Positions 1-11,300 of a stretch of DNA of 64,000 nt are shown one piece after another. The position numbers were made by a program, and so were the translations under genes. Under the pieces are notes generated by a model. The model had not been told where the DNA came from, ran no database searches, and saw nothing but the letters and a program-made list of their open reading frames with translations. Position 1 is the first letter of the stretch, and the number at the start of each line of letters is the position of its first letter. Source of the stretch: Maylandia zebra (Eukaryota; Chordata; Actinopteri; Cichliformes; Cichlidae); contig NC_135170.1 of the NCBI RefSeq assembly GCF_041146795.1, positions 20,144,033 through 20,208,032 of the forward strand, given 5' to 3'.

Positions 1-2745
1 CTTCAAAGTTGATATATTTTATATATTATATATTATATATTTTAATGTTTATATAATTTTTTTAATTTTAATGTTAGTAATGTTAGGCCTGTCTGTAAAT
101 GTAGAGTTTGTACCCAGGTAAGGCGTAAGGTAACACTGCTTGGAGCAACTTTCTCCTTGCTTCCCAGTTCTCTGACATGTCCCTCAGTGTCCAGTTCAAC
201 TTATCTTGCCAGGGATTGCGTAACCTCACTAGACTGGGGTATTGTCAGCTGCCCAGACCTGGCAGATGACCTGGCATTGTGGTTTTTCCCAGCCAACTCT
301 CGTAATGGCTCTGACAGGACATGGAAGTGAGTCAAGGTGAATGACTTATTATGAATGCGTGCAAGCTATTAGGGAGGATGGCATGATGAAGAGCAAGTCC
401 TGTTTGTTGAAGGCGATAATGTGTGAGGGTAGCACGACTGAGTGATGTGTATGCTCACTATCCCTTGCTAGATAAAAGTTTTGAGGCCTTTATCCAAGTA
501 CGGTTCGGGTCTCGTCTTATCAGTGTGATAAGCAAGATGAGCAAAATAAGCTGCTGACACTTGCTTCATAAAGAAACAAGTGTCGAAGTGCTTGTGTTGC
601 ATGTAAAGTAAGGGATGACTTGCTGATGGCGTCTTCCTACTTGAGGCCGTGTCAATCATCTGCTACATGTCGAAACATGAAATGTGACACTGCAGCTGCC
701 CAGCGGACAAGGTGAATCCCAAAAAGCCAATGTACTGTGACGTTCCCTCTGGCAGGCTTTTGATTGATGGCGGTTTTTATGTTTTGTATCACCCATGCCA
801 GTAATCCTGACTGAAAGCATTTTAGACATCAAAATACATCCAGCAACTGGTACATGGGCTGCAGAATGTCACATTCTGTAGTGTTAGTGAAAGCTTCAAC
901 TGCGTAGATTTTCTGCCTAGTGATTGGCCAAGATGTTTGTTGAGACTTTTCTAGTTCAAGGTCTCAGACAAGTGGAAGTTCTTCTTTTTAGATTTCAGAA
1001 TTCACCTTTGTCCTTTTTTAACTGTTACAGCAGCAATCGCTGTGATTGCTTTTTCTCTTTGTAATACTGTAAAGAAGTTACACCATCACCCTGTGAGCAA
1101 GGTTACGTTGTTGTTGCCCATTCTCACAACTGCTTTTATTGAAAATCAATTATTTTTTAAACTTGAACCGATTTAACAAAGGTGCCTATCCTTGGCCTGC
1201 TGTGGTTCTAATATCCAGTCGCAGAATTCAGCAGTAGAAAGCACTTAAAATAGCTTTTTTCTTTTCCCCACCACTGTTAACTTGATCGTGTGATTACTGA
1301 GTTAGGCACGAATCTGTGTTGGAACCTTTACATATCCTTGTTATAAACAGGCCAGACACCAGACTTAATTGTTTTGGCCTTTCACGGTGAATGTCATTTC
1401 ATTAACAGCGCTGGATCCCCATGAACCCAAACCTAATCACCTGCTTCACATAAAGATAGGCACGCAGTATCACTTACCATATATTGAATATAGCTCTTCA
1501 GTGAACACCCCTTCTCAGAGCTATGTGTCTGTCTGTGTCTGTGTGTGTGTGTGTATGTGTTTGTGTGGAATAAGCAAACAAATAGTGCTTACGTAAGACG
1601 ACTGATCTAAGCTGCTTGCACTGAAATGGCTCAAGGAAAAGTAAACCCTTTGTAAACACACACCCAGACTTGCATGCTCAGTAAATGCATGGGATTTGAC
1701 ATTTTTATTAAAGCATTATTAGCATTATCAGTGGATTCTAAATACACTAGCATTATTTTTAAAAGAAACATTTGTTTAATCTACATCAATTCCCCTGACA
1801 GTTTGATTTGTCAGAATCACTACTTCATGACTTTTTGCTGTGAAACTTAATGAGAACTGAGTAAACTAACAATCCTTGGTCTTTACTAAAATTCTATAAC
1901 AATACAGTTCAAAAATAAGAAAATTGCAGATTGCCCCTTGTGAATGGTTGAAGGTTAATTGTTTTTTTTTTTTTGCCTGACTTGTCTTCGCTTTTAAAAC
2001 TTTCAGTTATCGGCAGTTATAAATACCAATAGATTGGGAAGTGGCTAAAATTAGCCACTAAGATTGTCCTGGCAATAAATTAGTCAGGCTCTAATCATGC
2101 TGTTACTCTTTGATGGCCACCTTTGCTAAAAGATGTTTGTAACAGGGTTCATTCAGAAAAACCTTTGCTCACATAGTTCATCATCTAGTTAATGGTTAGC
2201 AAAGCTCTAGTATACAGTGCAGTATTTAGTTGCTGAACAGTCTGAAAAGTTTTGGTTAAAGTGTTCACAGCAACTCCCTGTTGACTGTGTTTTGAAACTG
2301 CACTCATCTGAGATCCAGCTCCATCACAGAGACCCCTGCAGGACTGTCACTCTGATAACTTACAGCATTTTGTGTCCTCTATCAAGTTCATGTCTGTGTT
2401 TATTGTTTAGAGGGGACTTCAGTCTGAACCCCATCAGGCAAATTTATTTCGCTGGTCTGAACTGGATTCTTTTGTACCCATATACCTGTGACACAGCAAT
2501 ACTCATTAAACCGCCTTACCCTTATTTATTTTTCTCACATGTCAGCAGTGAGAAGTGCTGAGAAGTCAGGAAGAAGAAGGGGACTTTGCTGCCCCTGTGT
2601 GGCGATGTCTCCACATTGCATTTAATTATTGCCACTTGATAAATTCTTCCCATTGCTAGAATACATACGAGGTTCTGCTGCATTTGTTGAATGTTTATTC
2701 CTGATACTAATGAGCGAATGTGTTTATCTGTGTGTGCCTCTGCAG
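1..2745 (+). other. LMTK2 intron, upstream part
   Basis: This stretch lies upstream of the first recognisable LMTK2 exon, which starts in the middle of the kinase domain. The exons for the transmembrane segment and kinase N-lobe must therefore lie outside the window. I see AT-rich DNA, a short TG repeat near 1530-1560 and no exon I can support. Confidence 0.6.
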
Positions 2746-5700
2746 GGGGATTTGCGGGGCTATCTTTCTCAGCAGGACTGGATGTTCAGAAATGCTGAGT
2801 TGCTGCAGCTGCAGAGGATCGCCTGTGAAATTGCTGCTGGTGTCACTCACCTTCACAAACACAACTTCCTGCACAGGTAGCACTTCAGAGCTGCAACACT
2901 TTTAGCTACCTTTCAGTTTTGATCCACTAAGCTAAACGTTGTGCTTTTCCTTCCACTCAATACAGCTGGTGTTTCAGGAAATGCTTTTCTGTCTAGTGGT
3001 CACTGACAACTAGACAGAAAAGATTGTATTGACTGTATAATCAAATTGTGTGCTCCAGTTGTATTTTAATGTTAAAAAAGATAAGTAGAAATGTTGGTGA
3101 TTTTTATTTAATGAATGTACTTGACTAACATGTTTATTCTGAAATCCCAATATACTAAAATCACACCAAGTATGTGCTCTTATTCGTTTTAATGTTTGTC
3201 CTATAGATACATTTTACTAGGTGCGTACCACCAAGTATCTCTTGGCGAGTACTTAGTCATTAGCATTCCATAATATTATTATAAAGACAAGGGTAAACTA
3301 ATAGTTTTACTTTTGTGCTGACTGCCCAGCCACTCTAAGGAGTACCAGTGGTGTCCAAAAATGGTGTGCACAGCAGAGAAGGCTGCGTTTCATTTTCACC
3401 CCAGTCTGTACTGGACATCTGGCTGCCAGCCAGCAGGGGGGTACAAGGGGTGTTGGGAACTTGGGGAACATACGATGCTCAGCTCATCAGCTCTATTTTG
3501 CCTGCTCAGAATAAGCTCAGGGGGTTCCAATTACACAGCTCCCATGCATTGCCACAGTGTCAGCTGTCCGCTGCCAAAGGGATATGATGATTCTGCTTTT
3601 TGCGTGTAAGTGGATAGCCTCATATTGGGCGTTGTGTTTTAATCCTTGTTACTACTCAACTAGAGTTCTACAAGCCTGTTCTCATGTGAACTAATTTATT
3701 CTGCAATCGTAAAAATGTTTCTGTGGCACTTTTAACCACAGAATATAAATTTAAAAAAAAAAAAGTACCACCAACTGAACAACACTGCACACAGACACAT
3801 GCTGGCAGAAATGACAGAGAGGATGGTTATGTAGCAATACCATGTGCTGTACACGCCGTATCCAAAGCTGAAACCTCAGCTTCGTAATGCAAGGGTGAAA
3901 TTGGACCCGTTGCAGTACAGTATGTAATTTATTCTGTGTGCCATGAATAGATTCCCAATAGGAAGACGTGGACAGGGGTGTTTAAGCCATTATAAGACAT
4001 TTTTGTGCTTTTTCATTAGGGTTTACCAGGATTTTGATTGTATTATTCTACTACAAAAGTGTTAATGTGTTAATGATTGTGTTAATGTTTAATAAGATCA
4101 CCTTTTCATAATATAAAAGAGGAAAAATGTAATCTAATCCAGTGCCAAATCACAGGAGTGATCATCTTAAAATGCTTTATATTGTATAGTAAGGTAGGTA
4201 GGGTTTCTATCTAACAGCTTGCACTGTTTATTTTCCTGTAATCCGCGGCGTGTTATGCTATGTTTTCCTCCTGTGTTAGTCGAAGCATCCTAAAGGATCA
4301 AATACCCTTTGCCTGAACAGTTACAGTGCTATCTTTGACTGCAGGTTTTATTTGCTGCTGCATTTACATTGTATCTGATATTTTGGGGTTTTTTTTGAGA
4401 GTGGGGAGCAAAGTTATTTTCATGCATTTTCTATAAAAGATCTTTGTCAGTTGTTCTTGGACTCTGCATTTATTGACTAGATTAGGTTACTAGATTATAT
4501 TATTCTTTCTGTGTTAACAATGACAGTTCAATACAAAGACATATTAGTTATGTTGCTTTTTCTGCTGGCAACCATGATACCAAATTGCGCAAGTGTCTGT
4601 ATGGATGGTAAGGTATGGAAGCGATCACTGCTGTGGCCTGCATTAACCTTGTAGGGTTAAGATATTGGACTTGCTTCCTCACTGCTGTGTTACTGTATGT
4701 TGGGCTGTCAGCCAGCAGCAGAGGACAGGGGACAGGAGAGTTTAAAATACAGCTCCATTTATCTTACAGGGGTTTCAGTGGGTCTGACAGTAGCTGGGCC
4801 ATGTGCATGCAAAAATACTTGTGTCAGCAGGGTTTGTCATTGAGTGGGTAAAAAGGCCTTGGAGCTTGTGGACAGGGAATGCTGCAGGGCTAGAGGGAAA
4901 CCAAAGCCTGCCTCTTCAGTCAGTGTGAATGAACTACCATATGGCTTTTTAATGAGCAGACTGAGTCTCAAGAGCTTGTGACGCCCTCCCCTGGCAGACT
5001 AACAAAAAGTCTGCACAGCCTGTGGTTCCCTCCAGAAATCATATCCTGCTGTTGGATGCACAGTCAGGAATAGTCCCCACAGCTTGTTGCAGTGTGAAAG
5101 ACAGAAAAAATAAGAAAGACCCTGTTCTAATTTCCTCTAAATGTTTTAAGTGTTTTGTGATCCTTGCCAAACTTTCCTCACTTGATTCTTGTTGATTGTT
5201 TTGCACACTCCTTTTTTATACTTCTAAATGGTAATGCCAGCATAGGCTAAACAAAACCGAATAAGCTAAATAATTTCATTAGTGATGGTCTCGGTCTTTC
5301 TTCCAAATCTGTGAATGCTGTAGCAGTTGTGAATTTGTCTTGAATGTCTTCACCACTCAAAATGTAATGCTCATGTCTGTGTTTATGCTCCTGTAGTGAT
5401 CTAGCACTGAGGAACTGCTACCTGACTGCAGACCTCACAGTCAAAGTGGGAGACTATGGCATTGGACCCTGCAGATATAAAGTAAGGAGAAACCTTAAGT
5501 GAGATGCATAAAAGTGTTAAAAGTGCAAAGAATAAAGCATTATATGAATGGATGAATACGCATGAAGTGATTTGAGTAGTTAGTAAGTAGGCAAGCACTG
5601 TTTAAATGCAAGTCAGTTTTATTTATGTTTAAGTCTGGCCATGTTTTTTGGCTGAAGTCAGTGCTTGTGCAACCAGTTGCAAATGAACAGACTGAAAATA

Positions 5701-8363
5701 AACAGACTTTATCAGAGGCTGTACATGTTTCCTTTGATCAACGATATATTTCACTGAAGAATTAATACTGTCCTCTCATATAACATGACATGCTGCATAT
5801 GTGAGGAAGCTCTGTCTGCTGCATTCCTTTAATACTGCTGATCTGTCAGTTTGGCTGTCTGAATTTAATACTCATGATATAAGGTCACCCACTAGATCTA
5901 TTTCTGTAAAGAAAGAGGGAGGCAGTGCAAGAGTGAACCACCTCAATGAGAGCTAATAAACGTTTTATTTAGGTCATATTTCTGCAGTATTTCTTGGAAA
6001 AAATTTTAAAAATTGTGTAACAGATTGTTTTTAAATTGTGCTACCATAGGAAGATTACATCATCACAGAGGATGATGTGTATGCACCCCTTCGTTGGTTG
6101 GCCCCTGAGCTGGTAGGCGAGCGCCATGGTGGCGTAATTACTATGGAACAGACCAAGCCAAGCAATGTGTGGTATGTACCAGATTTCAGCCCTGCACTGA
6201 CACTAGAGGGCATTTCAAAAACTGACTCACACATCCAGGCTCACTTGCTGTCATTAGAGAAGAGAAACTGTATTAATGTGTTATAACAGGTATTCTAAGT
6301 AGAGCCAAATCCACAATAGCTCAAATATACATACATGTAATTGGAACATGATTTATTTTTGGAATACAACAAAGTAAAGTATCATAGTAAATGATTACTT
6401 ACAGTTTTGCTAATGTTCAGCAGATTAAAACAACAATCCTGACAGTTCACCAACTGTACATCTCTCCTCACAGTATTCTTTTTGAGCCCCTCCATGACTT
6501 CACAGTTACTACTGCCTGTTTTAGTCAGGACAATCTTACAAATGACTTGTAATTATATTTTAGTTATATTTAGTAGTTATATAAGTTATATTTTCTTTAT
6601 TGAATAAAGGTTACATTAAAAACTAAGTCTATTATGGGTGGCTGTAGCTCAGGTGGCAGAGCAGGTCAGCCACTAATCAGAAGGTCGGTGGTTCGATCCC
6701 AGGCTGCCTCCTGACTGCATGCCAAATATCCTTGGGCAAGATACTAACCCTGTGTTTGCCTACTGGTGGTGGTCAGAGGGCCCGGTGGCGCCAGTGTCCG
6801 GCAGCCTCACCTCTGTCAGTGCGCCCCAGGGCAGCTTTGGCTACAATGTAGCTTGCCATCGCCGGTGTGTGAATGTGTGTGTGAATGGGTGAATGACTGA
6901 ATGTAGTGTGAAGCGCTTTGGGGTCCTTAGGGACTAGAAAAGCGCTATACAAATGCAGGCCATTTACCATTTACCATATTATCCAAGTACCTAATTTGCC
7001 ACTGAATACAACTATGTTGACATTCTAAACGTTTCCTGAGGTAAAGAGAAAGTTAGTATTTATTATGTAATCCCACAGCTACACTGAATCTACAGCAAAT
7101 ACAATTTCCAACCACTTTATTAGGTACTATTTAAGGCAGTTATCTAATCAGCCAATCACATGGCAACAGCACAATGCATTTAGTCATGTAGACATGGTCA
7201 AGACAACTTGTTGTTTCATCAAGTTCAAACCGAGCATCAGAATCGGGAAGAAAGTGACCTTGAACATGTTCGTTGGTCCCAGATGTCCTGCTCTGAGTAT
7301 TTTGGAAACTGCTGATTTTCCCACACAGTCTTCTCAAGTGTTTACAGAGAATGTTCTAAAAAAAAAAAGAGAAAATATTGGAAGGCAACAATAATTTAAA
7401 TAACCACTCATGACAACAGAGGTATTCAGTTGAGCCTTTCGGAATACACAACACATTGAACTTTGAAGCAGGACTACAGCGGCACAAGACCACACTGCAT
7501 GAATCTGGTGTAAATGTCTCTGCATCCATCCTGGCTTGTATCAAAGATCAAGGTGGTGTAATGGTGTCAACGATATTTTTGGAATACTTTGTGTGCCAAC
7601 CAAGTATTGTTTAAAGGCTGCAGCCTACCTCAGTATTGTTGTTGATCATCTCCATCCGTTTTGCATCATGGATGTGCAGCCGACAAATCTGCATGGTAGC
7701 ATCACACAGTTCTGAGGGCAAAAGGGGGTCAAACCAGGTACTAGCAAGTGTCTGGTGAATGTATGGATCGTGTGTAGCAGAACATATCTTTTACTCTGGA
7801 CACATAAGCAGTGCACGTTTTGTGTAGGGATTTGTGAAGCACAGTCCAAACATGATAAGCTTTCACTGTGAGATTAAGTTGTCTTTAGCTACTTTAGCAA
7901 CTCAACACAGCGCTACAAAATCTATTTACCAATTTTGTGTGAAACTGGTAAATAACTACCTATAGACAACAGTTGACTGTGTAAAGTTACTGAAGTTACA
8001 TTGTCTGGTACCTTACTGACAAAAATAATGCTGATGCTGGTATATGTAATAAAATACAAGCACTTTATGATCCATTTCTGTGTAAACTTGGCTGTGTTGT
8101 GGAGTCATATAGAAAATTCATCTAGTTTCAAAGCAGATACCTGTGGCACATATGCATTGCTTATCCTTCTAGTACAACTTTTTTTTTTTTTTTTAATCCT
8201 CAATTGTCCGTAGGGCATTGGGGGTCACATTATGGGAGCTCTTTGAGAATGCTGCTCAGCCGTACCCACATCTGTCTGACCGAGAAGTTCTCAACCATGT
8301 GATCAAGGAGCAGCAAGTCAAGCTGTTCAAGCCACAACTGGAACTTCCCTACTCTGATAGATG
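2746..8363 (+). CDS. LMTK2: LMTK2 kinase-domain exons (C-lobe)
   Basis: Four exons (2746-2876, 5397-5481, 6050-6171, 8214-8363) encode the kinase C-lobe. The HRD arginine is replaced by serine (HSD), and the DFG phenylalanine by tyrosine (DYG). Both substitutions are usual in the LMTK family, so they do not indicate a pseudogene. The catalytic Asp, the Asn of LRN and the Glu of APE are kept. [11 protein letters not shown] and YSDRW follow in helices F to H. Confidence 0.93.
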
Positions 8364-11300
8364 GTGAGTCCCCGGAAGATGGCTATTTAAGCAGCTTGCA
8401 TTAAAATTGTTAAATTTAAAACTAATGACATTGCTAAAATTATTAGGCTGTTAGCAATATAAAGTGTCTAATTTTTTTTATTTTTTTCTGTAACTGTAGG
8501 TATGAAATTTTGCAGTTCTGTTGGCTGTCTCCAGACAAGCGGGCCACAGCAGAGGAAGTACACCGTCTCCTCATCTATCTGCGTATGCAAGGCCAGAAGG
8601 ACATAGAAGAAGATTTCGAGCAACGCTGGGATGCACTGAAGCCTAACCCCACTATGCGGCAGACCACTGTTAGCCATTCCTCCTTCCCAATCTTGGAACA
8701 GTTTGCTGATGATGCCCTGAGACAAGAAATAGATGAAATTCTGACTGTGACTGAAACAAGCAAAGGTCTCAGCTTTGAGTATGTTTGGGAAGCGGCTAAG
8801 CATGACCACTATGATGGTAACCATGGACGTTCAGGCGTAGACACAACACTAAACTACCACAGCATGTTCTTTCCTGTTTCCAGTGAAGATATTCAGGCTC
8901 ATTTCCCTGATCCTTCAACTAGCGCAGCAGGAGGAGAAAGTGGGAACACTCCAGGATTTCCTGGGATCTTACCGGTGTTTGATGCTCAAAAGCCATCTAA
9001 TGGGAATGAATATTATATCCAACTAGAAGAGCAAGGGGAGAGCACTGTTGGGGAGGACGGGAATAGAGAACCAGATATGGGCTTTGGTTCAAGCGGGCAA
9101 GATTTTGTTGTGCTCCAAGATGTGCGGCTAGATGAGTCAAGCACAGATGCTGACTTTTTCCACCAAAGTATTGACTCAAAGGATTCATATTTACCAGACA
9201 GCCACATCTGGTCGTCTCTTGAAAATGACAGTCCGTACCACACCAACATTTTTACAGAAGACGGGTCAAAACAAGAAGACTCGCCTTCCTGGAGGCAGAA
9301 TTTTATGGAGCTTCCAGACCGCAGCGGAAACCCTTTCCTTGAAGGGGGAACTTTAGAGGGTGAAGCAGTGAATAGAGATGGAAGCTATGGGGATGCTTTT
9401 TTAGGGGAACCCACTAAGGTGGTGAATTCTGTGGAAGCAAAGGATGAAAACATGAATGGAAAAAATCTTTTGAGTACTGAAAAACTAGCAGATAATTTTA
9501 TGTTTCTTAAAGATCAAACCCTAATGAAGGAGGGTGCTAGTTTCTTAAGCCCACAACCAAATTTTCTTTTACCTGGTTTAGCCCACGAACCAGAGGAAGC
9601 ATTCAAAATGAATTCTTGGGATAAGCTTGACTCGTTAGGCAGCTTAAACACAGCAGACACTTATTTTAAATCGGCAGCAAGTAGCACATCCTCAAGACAC
9701 GAACTTCTAGACTCTCCAAGTAACAGTTTGGGGGAGTTTTGTCAGTCTCTAGAAAATGAGACACTGGTGCCTTCCATTACAGTGGTCACAGAAGATGACA
9801 CAAGCAACCAGCTGCCAGCTAGAAATTGTTCTTCCACAGAAGACCTTGGTCTGTTGCAATCCTCAAACAGAGGTGTAGACTCTGGTTTTGATTCTACCTC
9901 AGAGAGGTTTGAGGTTCTCATCAGTCACACTGATGACCACACCACTGCAATATCTGACAGTGCCAATACAGATTCTTTGTGCACAGATGCCAAAATTCCC
10001 AGCCTTGAAGATGACCTTGGAACCTCAAAGGATGACACTCAGCCCATAGAAAGTAAAATGCCTGAACCCCTGCCAGCTCAAGTATTACCTTCAGATAATG
10101 GACACAGTGAAGACCTAACAAGTAATGATTTGTTGAGCGAGCTAATTGAGGATGCAGATATACAAATGGAAACCACTCTGTCTGATCATGAAGAATCATT
10201 TATGGATACCAATGGGCATCCTCATGATAGAGCTTCTCTTCTGGTGTCGGGTCCATCTTTGGACCAGATCAGCCAGGACAGTTTATTGGAAGACAGTATG
10301 TCCACCACTGTTCCAACTGTAGAGAACTTTGCTGAAACACCAGACTCATTAGACTCATTTGACATACACAGGCTTGGAGAGCAAGGAGATGAACTGAATG
10401 CTCAAATTGCTCAACACAAACTCCAACCTCCATACAGGATATCAGATAGTGGTTATGAGACTGAGAACCTGGAGTCTCCTGAGTGGAACTCTCAGCCAAA
10501 TGTCCAAGATTCCTCTCCTGTAAAAAATGGCTTGAGTGTTACCAAAGAAGAAGAGGAGACAGAAGAGCTCACAACTGCGGCAAATCTGGTTCCGCCGAAA
10601 ATCATAATCTCCGAAGTAGAGGGTGTGCTAGATACTCGCAGTGAAGATCCCAGTGAGGAAGATCAGCCAGATAATGAAGGTCCTGCTGAGGAACCAATTA
10701 TGGGAAGTAATTACAGAGACTCTGCATACTTTTCTGACAATGAATCAGAACCTGAAAAGAAGTCTGAAGAAATAACTGCAGGTGGTTCTGTTGAAGACAC
10801 GTGGCTGAGGAACTCCACTGATGAGGTTCCCGAGGCTTCTGGAGCTCCTGCACTGGAGGCTTACAAGGAAAAAGATATTGACTCTTTATTTTCTCTACCT
10901 GCTGAATCACAAGCCAAGGATGTTAAGGAGATGGGTTCAGTAGCAGATTCAGGTATCAGAGAAAATGGTGAAAACCAGGTGGTCGAGTCTACCAGCAGCT
11001 CCAATGAAGATGGAATTAAACCAGAGGTTTTCAAGGACACTGCATTTACTGATCACCTGGACCCCTCTGAAGGCCCAGAAACCTCAATACTTCCTTCTAT
11101 TGCCCCAGCTAAGCCAGCAACAGAGAGTGTAGTTCACGCTAAACTCACCAGAACCGACACCAGTGATGGTCATAAAATAAAGGAGCCGGATGTGGAGGGG
11201 CGTTACCTGGGGAGGCGGGATGGGTCGGGCTTAGATGGGCAAGAAGATGGCGTAGATGCAGACGAGGAGGACGAGAACAGCGACGACTCGGATGACGACA

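Noticed and set aside
468..659. 63-residue minus-strand ORF as a gene or retroelement piece
   Set aside because: No recognisable motif, no splice context and no conserved neighbour; it lies in an intron.
2217..2561. 114-residue plus-strand ORF upstream of the LMTK2 kinase exon
   Set aside because: No similarity to the LMTK2 N-lobe or any family, and composition is like intron DNA.
6636..6710. tRNA gene on the plus strand
   Set aside because: A and B boxes are present, but the 5' and 3' ends do not pair as an acceptor stem and the sequence continues into a SINE body.
2746..8363. LMTK2 as a kinase-dead pseudogene because HRD reads HSD and DFG reads DYG
   Set aside because: These substitutions are normal in the LMTK family, and the catalytic Asp residues remain.
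8468..8824. 118-residue minus-strand ORF
   Set aside because: It is the antisense of the LMTK2 giant exon start; the plus strand explains the sequence.
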